From contig NC_091864.1 in the NCBI RefSeq assembly GCF_019399895.1, positions 8,348,001 through 8,412,000 of the forward strand: a stretch of 64,000 nt of DNA, in the 5' to 3' direction. Positions 1-13,499 of this stretch are shown piece by piece. Position numbers and translations under genes: made by a program. Below the pieces are notes generated by a model that saw nothing but the letters and a program-made list of their open reading frames with translations, was not told where the DNA came from and did no database searches. Numbering within the stretch: the first letter of the stretch is position 1; each line of letters starts with the position of its first letter. This stretch comes from Cardiocondyla obscurior. Lineage: Eukaryota; Arthropoda; Insecta; Hymenoptera; Formicidae.

Positions 1-3000
1 TAGATACCTAATCGATAGAGTTATCTCAGCCGAGCGATCTGAGTGCTTCGTGCCGAGAAATCCGAGCGAGTGCTGTGATAACGCGAAATATCGGTGCGTC
101 AGCGATTACGAGCCGCGTACGTTGTCGAGAAATTGCAAGGAAAGCTGATGTATATTTGTCGTGTGTAGATGCCGTTTCGCCACACGTTGGCTAAAGCCAG
201 GCGCTTACCTAATGGGCCAATCGCTACTCGAATGAATTACATACAATCTTATTACGAACGTACATAACGCATCGGCGATTATATTGACGGAAAAATAGAA
301 ATTGACGAAGAATCAAAGGAGAGACGCGAAAAGGCAGTAAAGAAAGATAGCGTGTGTGTTAAAAGCCCCCGACGATGAGTCATACGCGAGGCATGAATGT
401 TAAGTGATACTAAACGAAGAAATGAGAAGTGCATTTGGATGCAAAGTGCCCTCGGCGATGGAAGTGGCTACTTAACATATGATAAGCCTGGGGATTGAGA
501 TGAGCGATATATCTGAATAAGCGAGATCTTTTCCAGCCCGTTGTCGTGGAGATAACAATAGCGGCGTGTCTTAAATTGTCCGCGTCATATTGGAACAAAT
601 GCCGGCATTGTTTGCCCGGGATCTGCATCGTTACGATTTCACGAGCGACCCGGTATTCTCGGTACGCGCACTTTTATACGTCGTGCAACAAAGTTACAAT
701 CCTTTCTTACGTCTCGTATCAGCGTTCGCATGCCTTGCACTTCCACGACGCGCGTATATGTATAGAGATAAATAAAGCATCGCTGTTAAAGAGTGCGTCC
801 CAGACTACGAGCTCAGCGCGAAATCGAGACGACGGCTCCTGCTCGTATCGTTACCGGGAAGAACGACCGGCAGAAATGATATCGGCTCGCACGAGGAGCC
901 TCCCACCGACGAAGAGAGGCGCGCCGAGGAGAAAGGAGCGGCGAACCGCGCCGGATATCATAAAACGACGACGCTTTAACGATAGCCGGCATCTTCTCGC
1001 GGCGGAATCGTTAACCCGGGTGACCCGCGGTTATCGCGATATAACGCGACGAGGGCGCTAGTAACGAAATTAAGGGCGCGGGAGCTGGTTTAAAACCCGG
1101 AGATGAAGTCCGGACGAGGTGGAAAGACGTCGGCCGCAGTCGCCGGGCTGCTGCCGGCGACACTTTCGCAGAGTCGTTCGCGGTGATACGCCGACAAATA
1201 ATAAAAGGGCGTCGCAAGGAGGTCGTTAACGGTAAGAGTCGGCGAGAAATTACGCCGGTCCTTAATTAAATTTCTCGATCCCGTTGCGTTATCGCGCGGC
1301 GCGGCGCGGCACGCTCTCGGCAGGGCGACGAAACGACGCTCAAACTGTCGTTATCGACATAAACGTTGGTCAAGGCCCGTGGCAATCGACATTGCTTACC
1401 ACCTTAGCGTGAACCCTCGATAATTACGGTGCACAAACGCGCACGGAAGGGTCTTTCACACACGTGCGCATACAGGCCGTTCCCGTACGCCACGCTCCGC
1501 TGATTTCGGTCATTCGCTGAACCGCCTGTATCTGAATTTCTCAATAGAGAATTGATAGAGATGTACTCTACCGCAATAATAACGTCACGGCGATATTCGC
1601 ATACCCGCGCGTACACCGATGTACCGTAAAACATAACACGTAGCTCGCCAATTTAACAGTAACGCAATATGAATATGTAAATATGGATATATAAACTTAC
1701 AGCCGTAAAAATAAAAATCTTTAGCGTATTTGTGAAATATCGTTCGCGACAATTCAATATATTTTCTTACGCGCGAATTCCATTTTCCTCCGAAGCCAAA
1801 AATAAAGATTAAAATCAACTCTGTAATATTAATGAACGTTTGAAAACTCGAGATAATAAATCTCAAGTTTTTCATCTCTTACACGCGTTGAGCAGCTTCA
1901 GAATTAATTTAAAAAAATCTACAATTTCTATCGTGCTATTTCGAGCGCAAGTTTCTTTGCATGAGCAGAATGAAAGGAATTACAATTTCCATTTGCGAAT
2001 GCGTGTTTACTTTTACGTCGCTTGTTTATTTGTGTCATCAAATCTCCATTATAGTGCCCGTCATGGAAGGCAAACAGAAACTATTTCGCTAGCGTTTGCA
2101 AAAGTTTTTGCTTTACATGCTCTACTGAAACAGTAACCGCGGGCAAACAAGTACTCTTTCGAAGAATAATTCCACATACAGCCCGACAACAGCTTCTTGC
2201 GTAAGAGCATCGAAAGCAGAGTAAGATCGATGCTTGAGACACTGACAAGAGTGTTTTCTTGCACGTCGATGAAGGAGGTAAGACGAGAAAGGAGATTGAA
2301 GACGCGAAAGAGATAGCTTCGCCTCGCGATAATGATAGATGGAAACCTCCCCTTCTAAGCTCTATCACATGGACCGATAAATTATGGTAGGTCGGCCTGG
2401 CGGCAGAAGGTGAAGCTTCCTCATAGGAAGACTTAAGGCAGGTCGGAGCCGTCGTGTGGAAAGCTGATAGATTATATAACGGGCGAAGAAGCCGCGGAAG
2501 AAACAGGGGGAACCGATCAAGCCAGTAAGTGGCAAAGTTTGCCCGATTTCGATGTCTATTAATTCTATCAGATGGATCGACATCCCGAGGAGAGCCGCCG
2601 CCGCCGATTCCGGAAATAAACGATGAGTAGGTCGGTGCAAGGTTGCCCGGCGTCGAAACTGCGCAGCGTCACGTGGCTGCACAATCATTAGCGGGGAAGA
2701 CAGATGGGTTAATAGCGTTCTCCTGGCGTGACCTCGTTTCCAAAACTCATCGCGGACCCTCGTTTACCCGAATGGCACGATAAGAGGACGATAAGGCGCT
2801 TTCGCGAAGCCAGTTTCTACTATTCAATCTTCAGGTGAAAATTAATATTTATCCCTCCCAACATTTCTCGATTCGTCCGTAAAATATATTTCGGATACGC
2901 ACAATTGAACAAATTTTTGATTATTAATTAATGTAATATTTATTTATTTATTTATTTTTTGTTACACGGGCAACAACGAAAAATTAAAACCTGCCGATCC

Positions 3001-6000
3001 TAATCTAATCGCAATCTAATTGCAATCTGCAGTCAAGATAAAATGCACGCGGCGCTCAGGGTGTTCAGTATACGCACACAGGTGGAATCCGTCCGCGTTC
3101 CGCGGCAGGTGTTGATTGCGCTTACGGTAACAGAAGGGAGAAGCCCAGAGGCCTGGTTTCGCGCGGGTATTGTGCCCGCGAGAAGGCGGTAATGGCCCTT
3201 TAACCTGTAACCCCAAGTAATTACGGAGTTAACCGATGCAAATTACAATAATTTGCGCCAAGGAAGTGGCTGTCCTTACCGCCCTCATCGCTTTAACCCC
3301 GTGTCTCGACTTTGCCTGCCAACTCCGCGCCGATCATTCGTTTCGCCGCTAAACGAGCTGCTCTCCAATGCGCCCGGGCCGTTTCCACATTTCTTCTTCT
3401 TTTTTTTTTCTTTTTTTTCCCAAGGCTCTCAAAGTTTCGCTCGCGGATAAAACTTTTCCGAATGCTCCTAATATTTTTAGCGCGTATCGCCAGCCGCGGG
3501 GATCCACGTGTCATCTAACCTGACGTTTCTATGTCGAGGCGCAGGTCGTGAGCAAAACGTTTATTGAGTGGCGGCACTTTTTTTTTTTTTTTTTTCGTCA
3601 CGCTGTTTTATCCGCGTCACGTTTCAGAGATGAGACATCTTACTTCAGGATACGAACGATTTATCTCTGGATCGGTTATCATAAATCTTTTAACAGCCTT
3701 TCGCGAGTGGCACGGTTTGCGTGAACGATACCGTCTCTCGGAAACAATGGTCTAATACATCTAGTCTCGTTCGCGCTAATAACTTTTCCACGTTTTCTGA
3801 TACTTAACACACGCAATATCGCGCCTGTTTATACACGTAATAAATCGCGTTTTTATAGAGTTTGAGAGATGAACAAGGGGCATAGTCGTGTGCCGTTTCT
3901 TTTTTTAATTTTTTTTATATTAATAATAGACCAGTAGCTGACCGCCAGACGGCCACATGAAATAACGCGTATGAGCAATTTTGTGAAAAAAATCGTCAAA
4001 AAAAAAAAAAAAACCGAATAATAGACGTTAAACGCCCGCGATTTCGTTAAATATCTTTAATATACACGACGATTGTAACATGTCGGTGCACTTATTTAAT
4101 AATTCTGACCGCGGCTTCCGCCAACGAATCCTATTTTTATTTATTTGTAAATCACCATCTTACCATAAATATATTAAAATAGCGAGATAAAAAAAAATTT
4201 AAGCAGCTATTTGCTTCGGACGATCGAGAGCGTCTTTCGCGCGGTAAGCTTTTACGTAAAATAAAAGCGCCCGGTAAAAGCACCCTTTTATACAGTACTT
4301 GCAATGAAATTACATCGCGTCTATCTCCGGGAAATAAAAGCGCCGAACTTTGATTGCGCGCGGCCCTACCGACGATCGATCCCCGAAGGCACGAAGTCAC
4401 CGTCAAAGCCGCAATTCCGAGTGAGACCGTCGATCGCTTTCGCCCTTCTGAAACCCGCGTCAGTTCCTTTTGTACACGCGCTTCGACCCCGGCAAGAGGA
4501 ACGCGATGGAAAATGACATCACGTTTGATATGGCGGGCGCGTATGTGCGTGGCGATGCGGCGGGACGCACTGCGCGCGTCTGCTGGAAGCAAAGTTTTCC
4601 GATGGCATGTGTCGAGAGAAGCAAGTCCTGATGGTTATGCAAAGGGATCGTCGAGCGGGCGAAGGGAAGGAAGGGTCCCGGCGCGAGCGCGTTATGACAA
4701 ATGACAAACCCGTCAAGAATAGAACGGTAACCGGGAAAACGAGGACGACGAGAGGTGAAACGGTTCGGAGCGAAAATGGTGGTGACGGAGTCTTGCTCGC
4801 GCTTTCTCTCTCTCTATCGCAGAATCCGCCGAACGCATCCGATGTTGTTTAAACTTTGTGGTACGCCTGCCCGTTGAACTTTACACTTACCGGTGCAAGT
4901 GTTATAGTTTCCCCAGATCGCTGGAAGCTATCGCGTACCGGCGCGGTGGTAAACCAAGGGAAGAGAAGGGTAACGCGCCAGGTCAACGGAGGTAATTAGC
5001 GTACACGGTGGAATATAAATCATGCCGGAAGGGAGCCGCGAGAGGCACCGCAGACCGTTTATTAATTTGTAATTGCGAGCTCGATGTGTATAGCTTTTCG
5101 AAAATTGCTGGTCTTGCCGCGGCCCACTGCTACTACGGAGATTTAGCACTAACTAGGTACCTTCCTTCCGGTCATCTGCAGTTAGCTCCGTACCTCTATA
5201 TGCGATATCGAAGCGAGTGTCAGTATCGTACGTTAGTTCTTTGCACGGTTTCCGTAGGGATCTCTTTACCTGTCGATCTCGTTCCCATCGTCGTGAGCGC
5301 GCAGCGCTACATCATTTCACGAGCATTTAGTCGAACCGTTCAAACGTGACGACTTTCATACTTCCTGATGTTACATTCGACGGCGCTACTCGCTTGTCCT
5401 TTTTTTTTTTTTTTTTTAATTTTTTTTATTCGATACCGCGCGTTTATTCTCCTTCTTTATTTTCACGAAATAATCTATCGACGTTAATTGGTTATTCTTG
5501 TTATGTCATATTACTTGTGCCGAGGGCGCCAATTCGTTTCAGAAAACGTGAAAGCGTTCCACGAGAAATAATTGTGCCTTTGGGTATACTGACGCGCTTT
5601 CGTACGGCAAAGAATAGGGCGCGTAAAATAACCGTTCGCCCCCGACAGCTTTGTGGCTTGGGAAACTTTCCGGCGTAAATCCAAGTTAGGATTTTTCGGA
5701 ATCACTACGAAGGGATCGACAGATGCTGTTGGGAAAACCTGCGAATAATACCTCGCGAGAAGAATACAATCGAGAACTCGTTTCGACGATTCACCAATAC
5801 ATCCGCGCTGTATATTTGAATTTCTCGCACCGAATTGCACTCTGACATCCAACAGAATCTTTTATTAATTTCGTTGCAAGTAGAAAATTGTAATTGTAAA
5901 ATTGTGAAAATGTTAATTAAAATACCGTTATTTATTTGTTAAGGAAAGTAATATTTAGAGAATAGATTGGCGACTGGCGGCGCGATCGATGCTAGTCATC

Positions 6001-7768
6001 TCTCGAAATTTTCCGAGATATCGCGAGCCGGCAGAGTACAAGAAGTAGTCAAGTAAAACGCACGTGTGAGCAAACGAAAATTAATTATAATAACCACCGA
6101 GCGTATCAGTGAGAAACAAGCAATTAGTATAGACGCCATCCGATATCTACGACTATCATTATCTGGCGAGTCTGAAACCAAATAAAAGCACGATTCGCGA
6201 TCAACATCTACGGTGAATATTTAATGTTCCATTCTCCGACGTTATTTCATCGTAAAAACATTGTTTTTTTTTTTTGTCGCAGTAGGTACACGATGTTTAC
6301 CGCGCGTTATTCTTCCTGCGAAATATGTAGTTCGCCAACATGGCACGTCTACAAAACGGATCGGCCGTTCGCTTTTTTTTTTTTTTTTATATTTTGTTTG
6401 TTTTTTTGTCGATCGTTCGCGAGAGTAAAAAGAACGTGGAGAGTAACGCGCGATAGCAAGTGCTGAATATAATCGAGCCACCGGTTGCCTTTGCCGAGGC
6501 AGGAAACCCGCGGCGTTCCGTACGTTACAGAATCGATCGAAACGAGATCTTATGGGCACCGGTATTATTACGAAGTACACGGCATGCCGCTGCTACCACT
6601 GCGAATACCGTTTCCTAACGCTCTCGTCGACGTACTCTCGCGGTAATCAGAAAGAAAAGAGAGCGGGAGATCTCGGATAAAATCTCCGATTCCGAAGTGC
6701 GGATGGATAGCAGAATGCACTTCGGTTGACAGTGGAAATTAAAGCCTCAAATTTTTTCTTTTATTGTGGGAGACGCGGAGGAAGAAAAAAGTAATCACAT
6801 AAATTTTTTAATAAAAAGTTTACTTTATTATGCTCGATGTATTCGCTAGCATGAACAAACTCAAACTGAACTCTCGGAAACGGAGCTCTTTTATAAATGT
6901 GATTATTTTGATCGTTGCCGAAAAGCCGGCTTATCATACAAAGTGTAACGATTGATCTCGCGTCAATCATTGCCGCTGCTTATCACTATTATCGCCGCAA
7001 TTTCTACGCGGTCGCTGTTGCCGCGTCGTCTTCGAGCTTTTACATTGCTTAAAATATTTCAAATTAATAATTACAAATAAATATTCGACGCTGACCGTTC
7101 GTCAAGTAAATTGTCTCTGACCCGCGATAAATTTAAAACTGATGATAAAATATTTCAAACGTTCCAATTATTTTTTTCGAACAGTCACGTTACAAATGTC
7201 AGCATCTGACCGCGTTATAATGCGATGCATTTTTATTAGCGGCGATAACGGACTTCACGCTGCGCCGCAGTAAACTCGTTTTTCTTTCGAGGACTAAAAG
7301 AAATGCGTTTTCAAGTGATTCCGCGTCATAACGTTATCACGTCCGGTATATCGATAGCTAGCGTTGCGCACCCCACGACGATAAAATCGTCGGCAGGTCC
7401 GTCAGTTTTATCAGCCCTAACGGATCGATCGTTCGAGGGTAGCGTGTGGGTCACTGCTACTAGTGTCGAAGCACAGTATGAAACAAAGGCGCAGTCTCTT
7501 GTCTGGGGATTAAGCAACGCCGACGGAGGCAAAAAGGTTTCGAGGGCTAATGCCGGCCGGTCTGAATTCTTCGGGGTAACGAAACATTGCGGAGCTAGGG
7601 GAGGAGGGAGGGGTTCGATCCGTCGAGGACTTTTCAGCCCACGAGTGCCCGGCGATGTGAAGTATCGCGCGCGGAAATAAAATTATTTTTCTCCATTGTT
7701 AAATGCACCGTGTATTTTATAATTTTTTCGTTTATAATTGCACGTCGGAAAATAGCAAGTAGCTCGCG

Positions 7769-7773
<5 letters not shown>

Positions 7774-7838
<65 letters not shown>
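7774..7838. repeat. (TA)n microsatellite
   Basis: About 32 uninterrupted TA dinucleotides. Read in frame they give an artificial Tyr-Ile polymer inside two spurious minus-strand frames, so no coding meaning is attached. The length is likely to vary between individuals. Confidence 0.95.
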
Positions 7839-7840
<2 letters not shown>

Positions 7841-9043
7841 AATGCGATTTTCGGTAGCGTATATTTAGTCGCCGGTCGGAGAACGGTGAGAGGCCTCGCC
7901 AACAGTTTGTTACCCTCTTTAATCGCGCGCACACTCTAAAGCTGCCCTCTCGAAATGGGTCCTCAAATGGATTTTCGAATATAGGAGTGGCCAATTAATC
8001 GAGTGGTGTCGACCGAAAATCTGAATATCGCATATTCAATCCTAGCGGTAATCCAGCAGTTGGCCCCCTATATATTCCGGAGTAGTAGCAATGTTCACAT
8101 CGTGATACTCGCATATTCCATCTCGGTATAGCTCCGACAAAATTAGACAATGCACAATGTCAATCGCGCGGATCCAAAATGTAATAATTTCAAATAACGT
8201 AGTTCAACTGCGGCGCGTTAAAGTTTAAATGAATTTTTAATCATACTGCGCGAACGAGCAGATATAATTTCGAACCGTTCTCTTACCTGAGACTTTTAGA
8301 TATTTCGAATTGCGCGTTATATCACACCGCCGAAGGCGTGACGTATTATACGCGGGCCGGGTTGGCAGGTGGCAGCGTATAAGGACCGCCGTAAGTCAGG
8401 AATCTTTAATGCTGTCCCGTTAGCCGCACGACTGGCATGACTTATTACCGTTTCCGGGTAGCCGGGCGCGAGGCGCGCGATATATCAACCGTCTTTAACT
8501 TCGCTTTGTCACGGCGCCGGGGAAAGAGTCGCCGAAAAAGAGTCGCCCGTTCCTCTCTCACGCCGATGCCGGCGGCACACCAATCCCGACCGATCTACGG
8601 GATCGCGCGCAGTCGCAACCTGTGACTGCGCCCGAATATATCCGGAGCGCCAGGACCTCCGAGATCCCATCCGATTTGCGAACGGGGCAGATTTACTTTT
8701 GCCCGCCGGCTGGAAAAATGACGACGGCTTTGCCGCGTAGATCGTCGCCGGTAACCGCCGCTGAAGCCTTTATCGCCCCGCGACAACGGATCCCGAAAGA
8801 CGAAGCGAAGACTATTACTCGACTTCCGGCGCGCGAGAACCTCAAGGTGTCTGATTACTTCCGAGAGCTCAAATCATGGGGCTATTTTGCGTTGGGGAAC
8901 GGCATCCTCGCGGAGAGTGTAAAAGGTCAATCCAACGTCATGGGGCATTTCCTTTATTCTCGAAATCCCCGGGCAGGCAAGGCGGGGTTTACTTACTGCT
9001 CAGAGACGCCGAGCCTAACATCTATACCTACAGCCACCCTTAA

Positions 9044-9105
9044 TCGAGACTCGAACCCTCGTCTTCGAAAAGTTCGGAAGCAGCAGCTCGATGCGGCTTG
9101 TACAA
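9044..9105 (-). other. tRNA-like relic (T arm and box B)
   Basis: On the minus strand there is a T-arm-like hairpin with stem CGAGG, 7-nt loop GTTCGAG and stem TCTCG. This is a perfect Pol III box B core (GGTTCGAGTC). Upstream is a shorter stem-loop, CTTC paired with GAAG, in the place of an anticodon arm. No acceptor stem can be drawn and the box A position is poor, so it is not a working tRNA. A decayed tRNA or a tRNA-derived SINE head is the likeliest explanation. Confidence 0.22.
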
Positions 9106-12100
9106 AGTCGAGGGAGTACATAAGGAGGGAGGAAAGCGTGGGACGGAAACCGAGGTGAACAAGACAGCGCGAGGGAGACGAGGAGGAAGGAAAGGAGGGA
9201 GGGCCTGTGAAATCCTTGAGAAAGGAAAATCCTATCCCGCGTGTATCCGTTCGTAACGAAGCCGGGCTCTCGCGACTTTGGGACAGACTCCGCCAGCTAA
9301 CTATCCCCTCCGTTCTCTCCGGCGCGGTGTTTTAGTCCTCTAAGACAGCGACTAATGGCCTTCTCGAATGAGCCCCACTGTTATTAATGTCAGCGGGATA
9401 CGTGCGCCGGGATACAAAGTACGTAACGTTCGATTGCTGCAAATTACGCCGCGTGAGAGTGCAGTAAACTAATTAATAGCGACTGTTATCGATGGAACCA
9501 GCCGTCCGGAAAATTGAGACAGCCATTGCGCGCGCCGTAATGACAGTCTGCAAAAAGTGATTTTTTGACAGTGCATTTTTTCAACTACGAACGAAAGCAT
9601 AATTTATTCGCTCGCGGCGTAGCGGAAGCACGGATCAGCCGATCTTTAAAGTTTGATCTCCATTCGTATCGACGTTATTATTAAAACCTATTATTAAAAA
9701 AAAAACAAAAAAAAATTTTTTTTTTTAATGAGTTAAGGTTTATTACTAAGTACATGATCGTTATTAACATTGTTCCCTAAAAATATCGAGCAATTGTTTA
9801 ATTAAACGATACCGCTTGCACGTAAAGCGAAGACAATAACGGATATCCCTATTCAAGTGGTCTCGGTTGTGGCAGCATAAACGTAAGTACAAATTTTGAA
9901 CTATTCCGTAGCGTCGGATATTGAATCAATTTGGCTGCTTAATCCGATTGGCGTAGTCGTAATAGCATGTAGGTAGCGGAGGAAGCGTAAGTACAAATTG
10001 AATCAAAAGGAGACAAACGTCGGAGTCAATCGGCAAGCGCGATATACAACGGAGCGAAATCGTGATCGCGAAACGGAGACGAAAGTGCACGGAGATTGTA
10101 GTCGATAAATGGATACTGGCGGCTCAATATTTCGCTACTATATCGCGACGGTACGCCCGATAAATATGTATACGCAGCTGTCTCACTACACTCGGTACCT
10201 TTCGTTCCCTTGAATTTTTTTTTTAATTTTTTTATTTTTTTCTGGAAAACTATAAATCCTCTCATTCATCATAGTAATACCTCAATGCATCGATGCAACT
10301 ACAGACTTTAATCTAAGGCAATTTATTGCGCGAGATGCGCGCTGGCAATACGAATAATTTCGGAACAAATGATCGAAATGTACGCGTTCAATGCGCGAAA
10401 GGCCGTAATTTTCTCTCCCGTTGCAGGGAACGGACGAAGGGCGCGCGAACTTTATCCGGGCTAGTTTGCATAGATGCACCGTACCGTAATCGATGTCACA
10501 GCTACTTGGTACTTTCAGGTTAAACGCGTATAAATTCTTCGCTCTCATAATTGGCGCGTTAAAAGCGAGAGCTTAATTAAAAGCGACGGTAACGGTTCCT
10601 CGCTTTATCACAACGACTCGCGACGATGTCTCTTCATTAATGCCACTCTAAACTCACTTCTCTACAGGTATGATAGCGCGGCGTATCGTTCTCGCCGAGC
10701 TCCGGGCAAAATGGACGGAGGAAACGTACGAACGCGCTAATGTTGAGAGACGGAATCTTGGCGTCTTGTCAAGGCGCGGAAAGAGAACCAGAAAGAGAAG
10801 GAGACGGAGGGACCCGCGCGCCGTAAGACGGATAGGAAAAGGAAACCGAAGACAGAGAGACAAAGGTGAGATTATTAATGGTGGTTGCCGCGAGAACCAT
10901 AAATTCCCGTGTTCATGCACTCGATGCGTCCCCGTGACGTTTCCAGACTCTCCTTGATTACATCCTCAAAGCTGACGTGCCGTTTACGAGGAACGATGAG
11001 ATAGAAGCGCGGCGACCGGCACGGCGCCGGCAGGAAACGAGAAAAACGCGCGGCGATAAGCCGGCGAAGTGGCGCGCGCGCGCTATCCGAAGCTCGTGAT
11101 ACGCGGGTGGCGGCGCGCGGGACAGCGATTAACAAATAGAGGCGCGCTTAATAAATATTCACCAGAGGCAATCTCGGTGGGCAATCGGCGCTGCCTGCTG
11201 GATGCCCGCCGGGCGCTCGCTATCGTGAAAATTTGAATAATAATCACACGCCACACGCGCATACAGAGACAGCATAGCTACACGCGCCACACACGACCGG
11301 CGTAACTGTCTTGCATCAATCATACGGCCGCGTCGTCGCGAGCGGCGGCGTAATATCTGCCATTTCGATCCGAGCTCTTCTTGCTTTCCCCCGCCCCTCC
11401 CGTGCTCCCGAGGTCCGACTCCGGTCTGCTCTGCCGGTCGGCTCTTTCTCCACGGTCGCCGTTTCCCCCTTACGGAATAAGAGAATCTCATTCCATGTGT
11501 TCGATATTTCATGAAAACGTGCTCGGAAGGCCGACTGCTAGGTGGAAAGGAATGGGTTAGAACGAAATGGAGAACAGGGTATGGAAGACTCACCCGCGAC
11601 GCGCTCTGGCCAAGAAATATCGATTGAACATTCGTTCAAATATTTAAAAGCTATTACCACGGATGCTATAGTTATACCGCAGGGAAGGTCGGTCGGTTGG
11701 TCGGTCGTTGCACAGTGTCTGTCTCAAAATATCAAACCCCATCAGCTTAGATCCAACCTATATTCATACGTTACGCCCGATAAAGAGCCCGATATGCGAA
11801 GCGCAGAGATAAGTCCGCGTTCAAGTGACCGTGCGGAATGTTCCGCGAACGGTGTTGCGCCTCCGCGAGAAAGGAATTTAATCGGGAACTTCGCGGGGCC
11901 AACGAGTTCGAAAGCGATGGCAATTAATAAATATAATCCCTGCTGCGGTCGAAGACGCGACTGCTCGTTTAAGCGAAATAAATGTTTATAGTGCGAGAAG
12001 TTCGAAATCGCAGCCGTTTGTTAGCCTGCGTACGTAGCGATCCCGGGCCGCTATTACGAGAAACAGAGAGGAACGCGTCGCGGATGGAAGCTGGTTACGA

Positions 12101-12943
12101 TCGAAGTTGGCGCAATTCAACTCTCATCGGCGTAAAAGAGTAGCACGCCGCTGCCGGGAGAGTAACGACCACTCCCGTGGGCGTGAATAACGGAAATTCG
12201 CCAGACGCGTTAGAGACGCCTCGAGGATGAAGAGGTGCTTGTTCGATCGCTTCGCGGCGCCCACGGAACTCTTCCTATCTCCCGTTGCAAGGTCGAGTCG
12301 GAAACGCGTGAGCACATAATCGTCGAATATTTAAAACAGTCTCGCGATCCCGCGTTATCTCGTCGTAGAATACTTATCTCTGCCGCGATTTGATCACGCA
12401 ACGCAAAGAAAAAAAAAAAACATTGTCAGGCCTTATTGCTTTCATCTCGTTCGTTTTGAATACTTCCAAAGTTCCTCTCGCCGTTTCACGATTCCAGAAG
12501 TGAAAATTAAACATTGAATGATACATGAGGAAAAGAAAAAAAAATATGCAAAGATAAGTTGTTTCATTTCGTTTTGAAATAAAATAAATTATTAAAAATT
12601 TCAAGATATCGCAAAGAGAAACCGGCAAATAAATGGCGATGTGAATACGCGTGAAGCGACACACGACTGATTCGAATTCGCGCGAGTTCAATGCCCGAGT
12701 CTAACTCGGCGCAGCCCTAATTAAATCCATCGATAATTTTATGGGTGTCAGACAATGGGAATATCGTCCTCGATGCATCTTGCAATTCGACCGATCGATC
12801 ATTCGTTCCGCCCGTAGTTGCGCGTATTACCTATCGCACTTTGAAACTACGTGTTCCGAGTATGCGGGACTAGTATCCTTACGGTGTATTCCACTCCGCC
12901 AACGAAATTATAGGGATCGAATCTCAGCGGGGCGACTTAACTG

Positions 12944-12994
12944 TATTAAGAGCGACTTCCTTGTTAAGTATGCGGAGATAAGTGCGCTATGAGC
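12944..12994 (+). repeat. Left 51-bp terminal inverted repeat
   Basis: It reads outward to inward from TATTAAGAGCGACTTCC to GCGCTATGAGC. It matches the reverse complement of 14542-14592 at 50 of 51 positions. Sequence outside (cgacttaactg) and inside (acaatttaaa) does not match the other arm, which fixes the boundaries. Confidence 0.9.
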
Positions 12995-13253
12995 ACAATT
13001 TAAAATACATCGACATCATTAATGTTGAAAGGAAAGTATTAATTTAACACGAAATCCGTCGTGACGACGTAACATCAGCCAATGCTCGGGCCGATGTTGG
13101 GCCATTTCATGAACATCGGCGTTTCCTACATGGGCATGCGCGCCGAATTCATTTATGAACTTTCGGGTGGGCCAAATGATACTCGTTTTAATTTACGTTC
13201 CCCGTGTACCAATAAGCGCGAGTGCACTCTCCATGTGCGCTGTTTATGAAATT

Positions 13254-13499
13254 TTAATTTAAATGCGACTGGTTCATCGGTACAGACCAATGATAAATTC
13301 CCTGTCTCCAACTTTTACCTTTTCGATGTACAATTCGCACCTGACAATTTTTTTTTACAAAAACCAAACGTGAGTAATTTAATAACTTTATTAATTTAGC
13401 CAATAATACCGTCGCGCTTAATTCCAACCGAGATAAGGACAGCGTCTTAACCGGCGCGACACGCGACTTGGATGTCGATAGCGCAGTTTTATGGTGCAC
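13254..13499 (-). pseudogene. BEL/Pao retrotransposon Pol fragment (relic)
   Basis: An 81-residue frame on minus has a stretch around residues 11-36 (about 13392-13469) reading SKSRVAPVKTLSLSRLEL followed by SATVLLAKL. This matches the conserved segment between reverse transcriptase and RNase H in BEL/Pao polyproteins, whose usual form is RVAPLK..SIPRLEL.AA.LLARL. Nothing recognisable follows the motif and the frame ends after about 45 further residues. The catalytic YVDD segment, integrase and LTRs were not found. It is a short decayed piece of a much longer polyprotein lying inside the inverted-repeat segment. The family assignment rests on this motif alone. Confidence 0.6.

Larger units (their letters stand above)
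1..12943. other. Gene-poor intergenic DNA
   Basis: I could not support a gene in this stretch. The open frames present (for example 8622-9158 on plus and 4152-4592 on minus) sit in CpG-rich DNA with few stop codons. They show no family motif and no convincing pair of splice signals. The stretch holds many poly-A/T tracts (about 3390-3420, 3579-3596, 3988-4013, 5400-5417 and 6375-6390), a long TA microsatellite and one tRNA-like relic, listed separately. The 3' exons of the SAM-domain gene at 14.8 kb should lie in this direction, but I did not find them. Confidence 0.5.

Noticed and set aside
7683..7994. Minus-strand frames with a Tyr-Ile polymer
   Set aside because: They are a translation of the (TA)n microsatellite and have no other coding sign.
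8622..9158. 178-codon plus-strand frame
   Set aside because: CpG-rich DNA with few stops; no motif, no promoter, and the tRNA-like relic overlaps it on the other strand.
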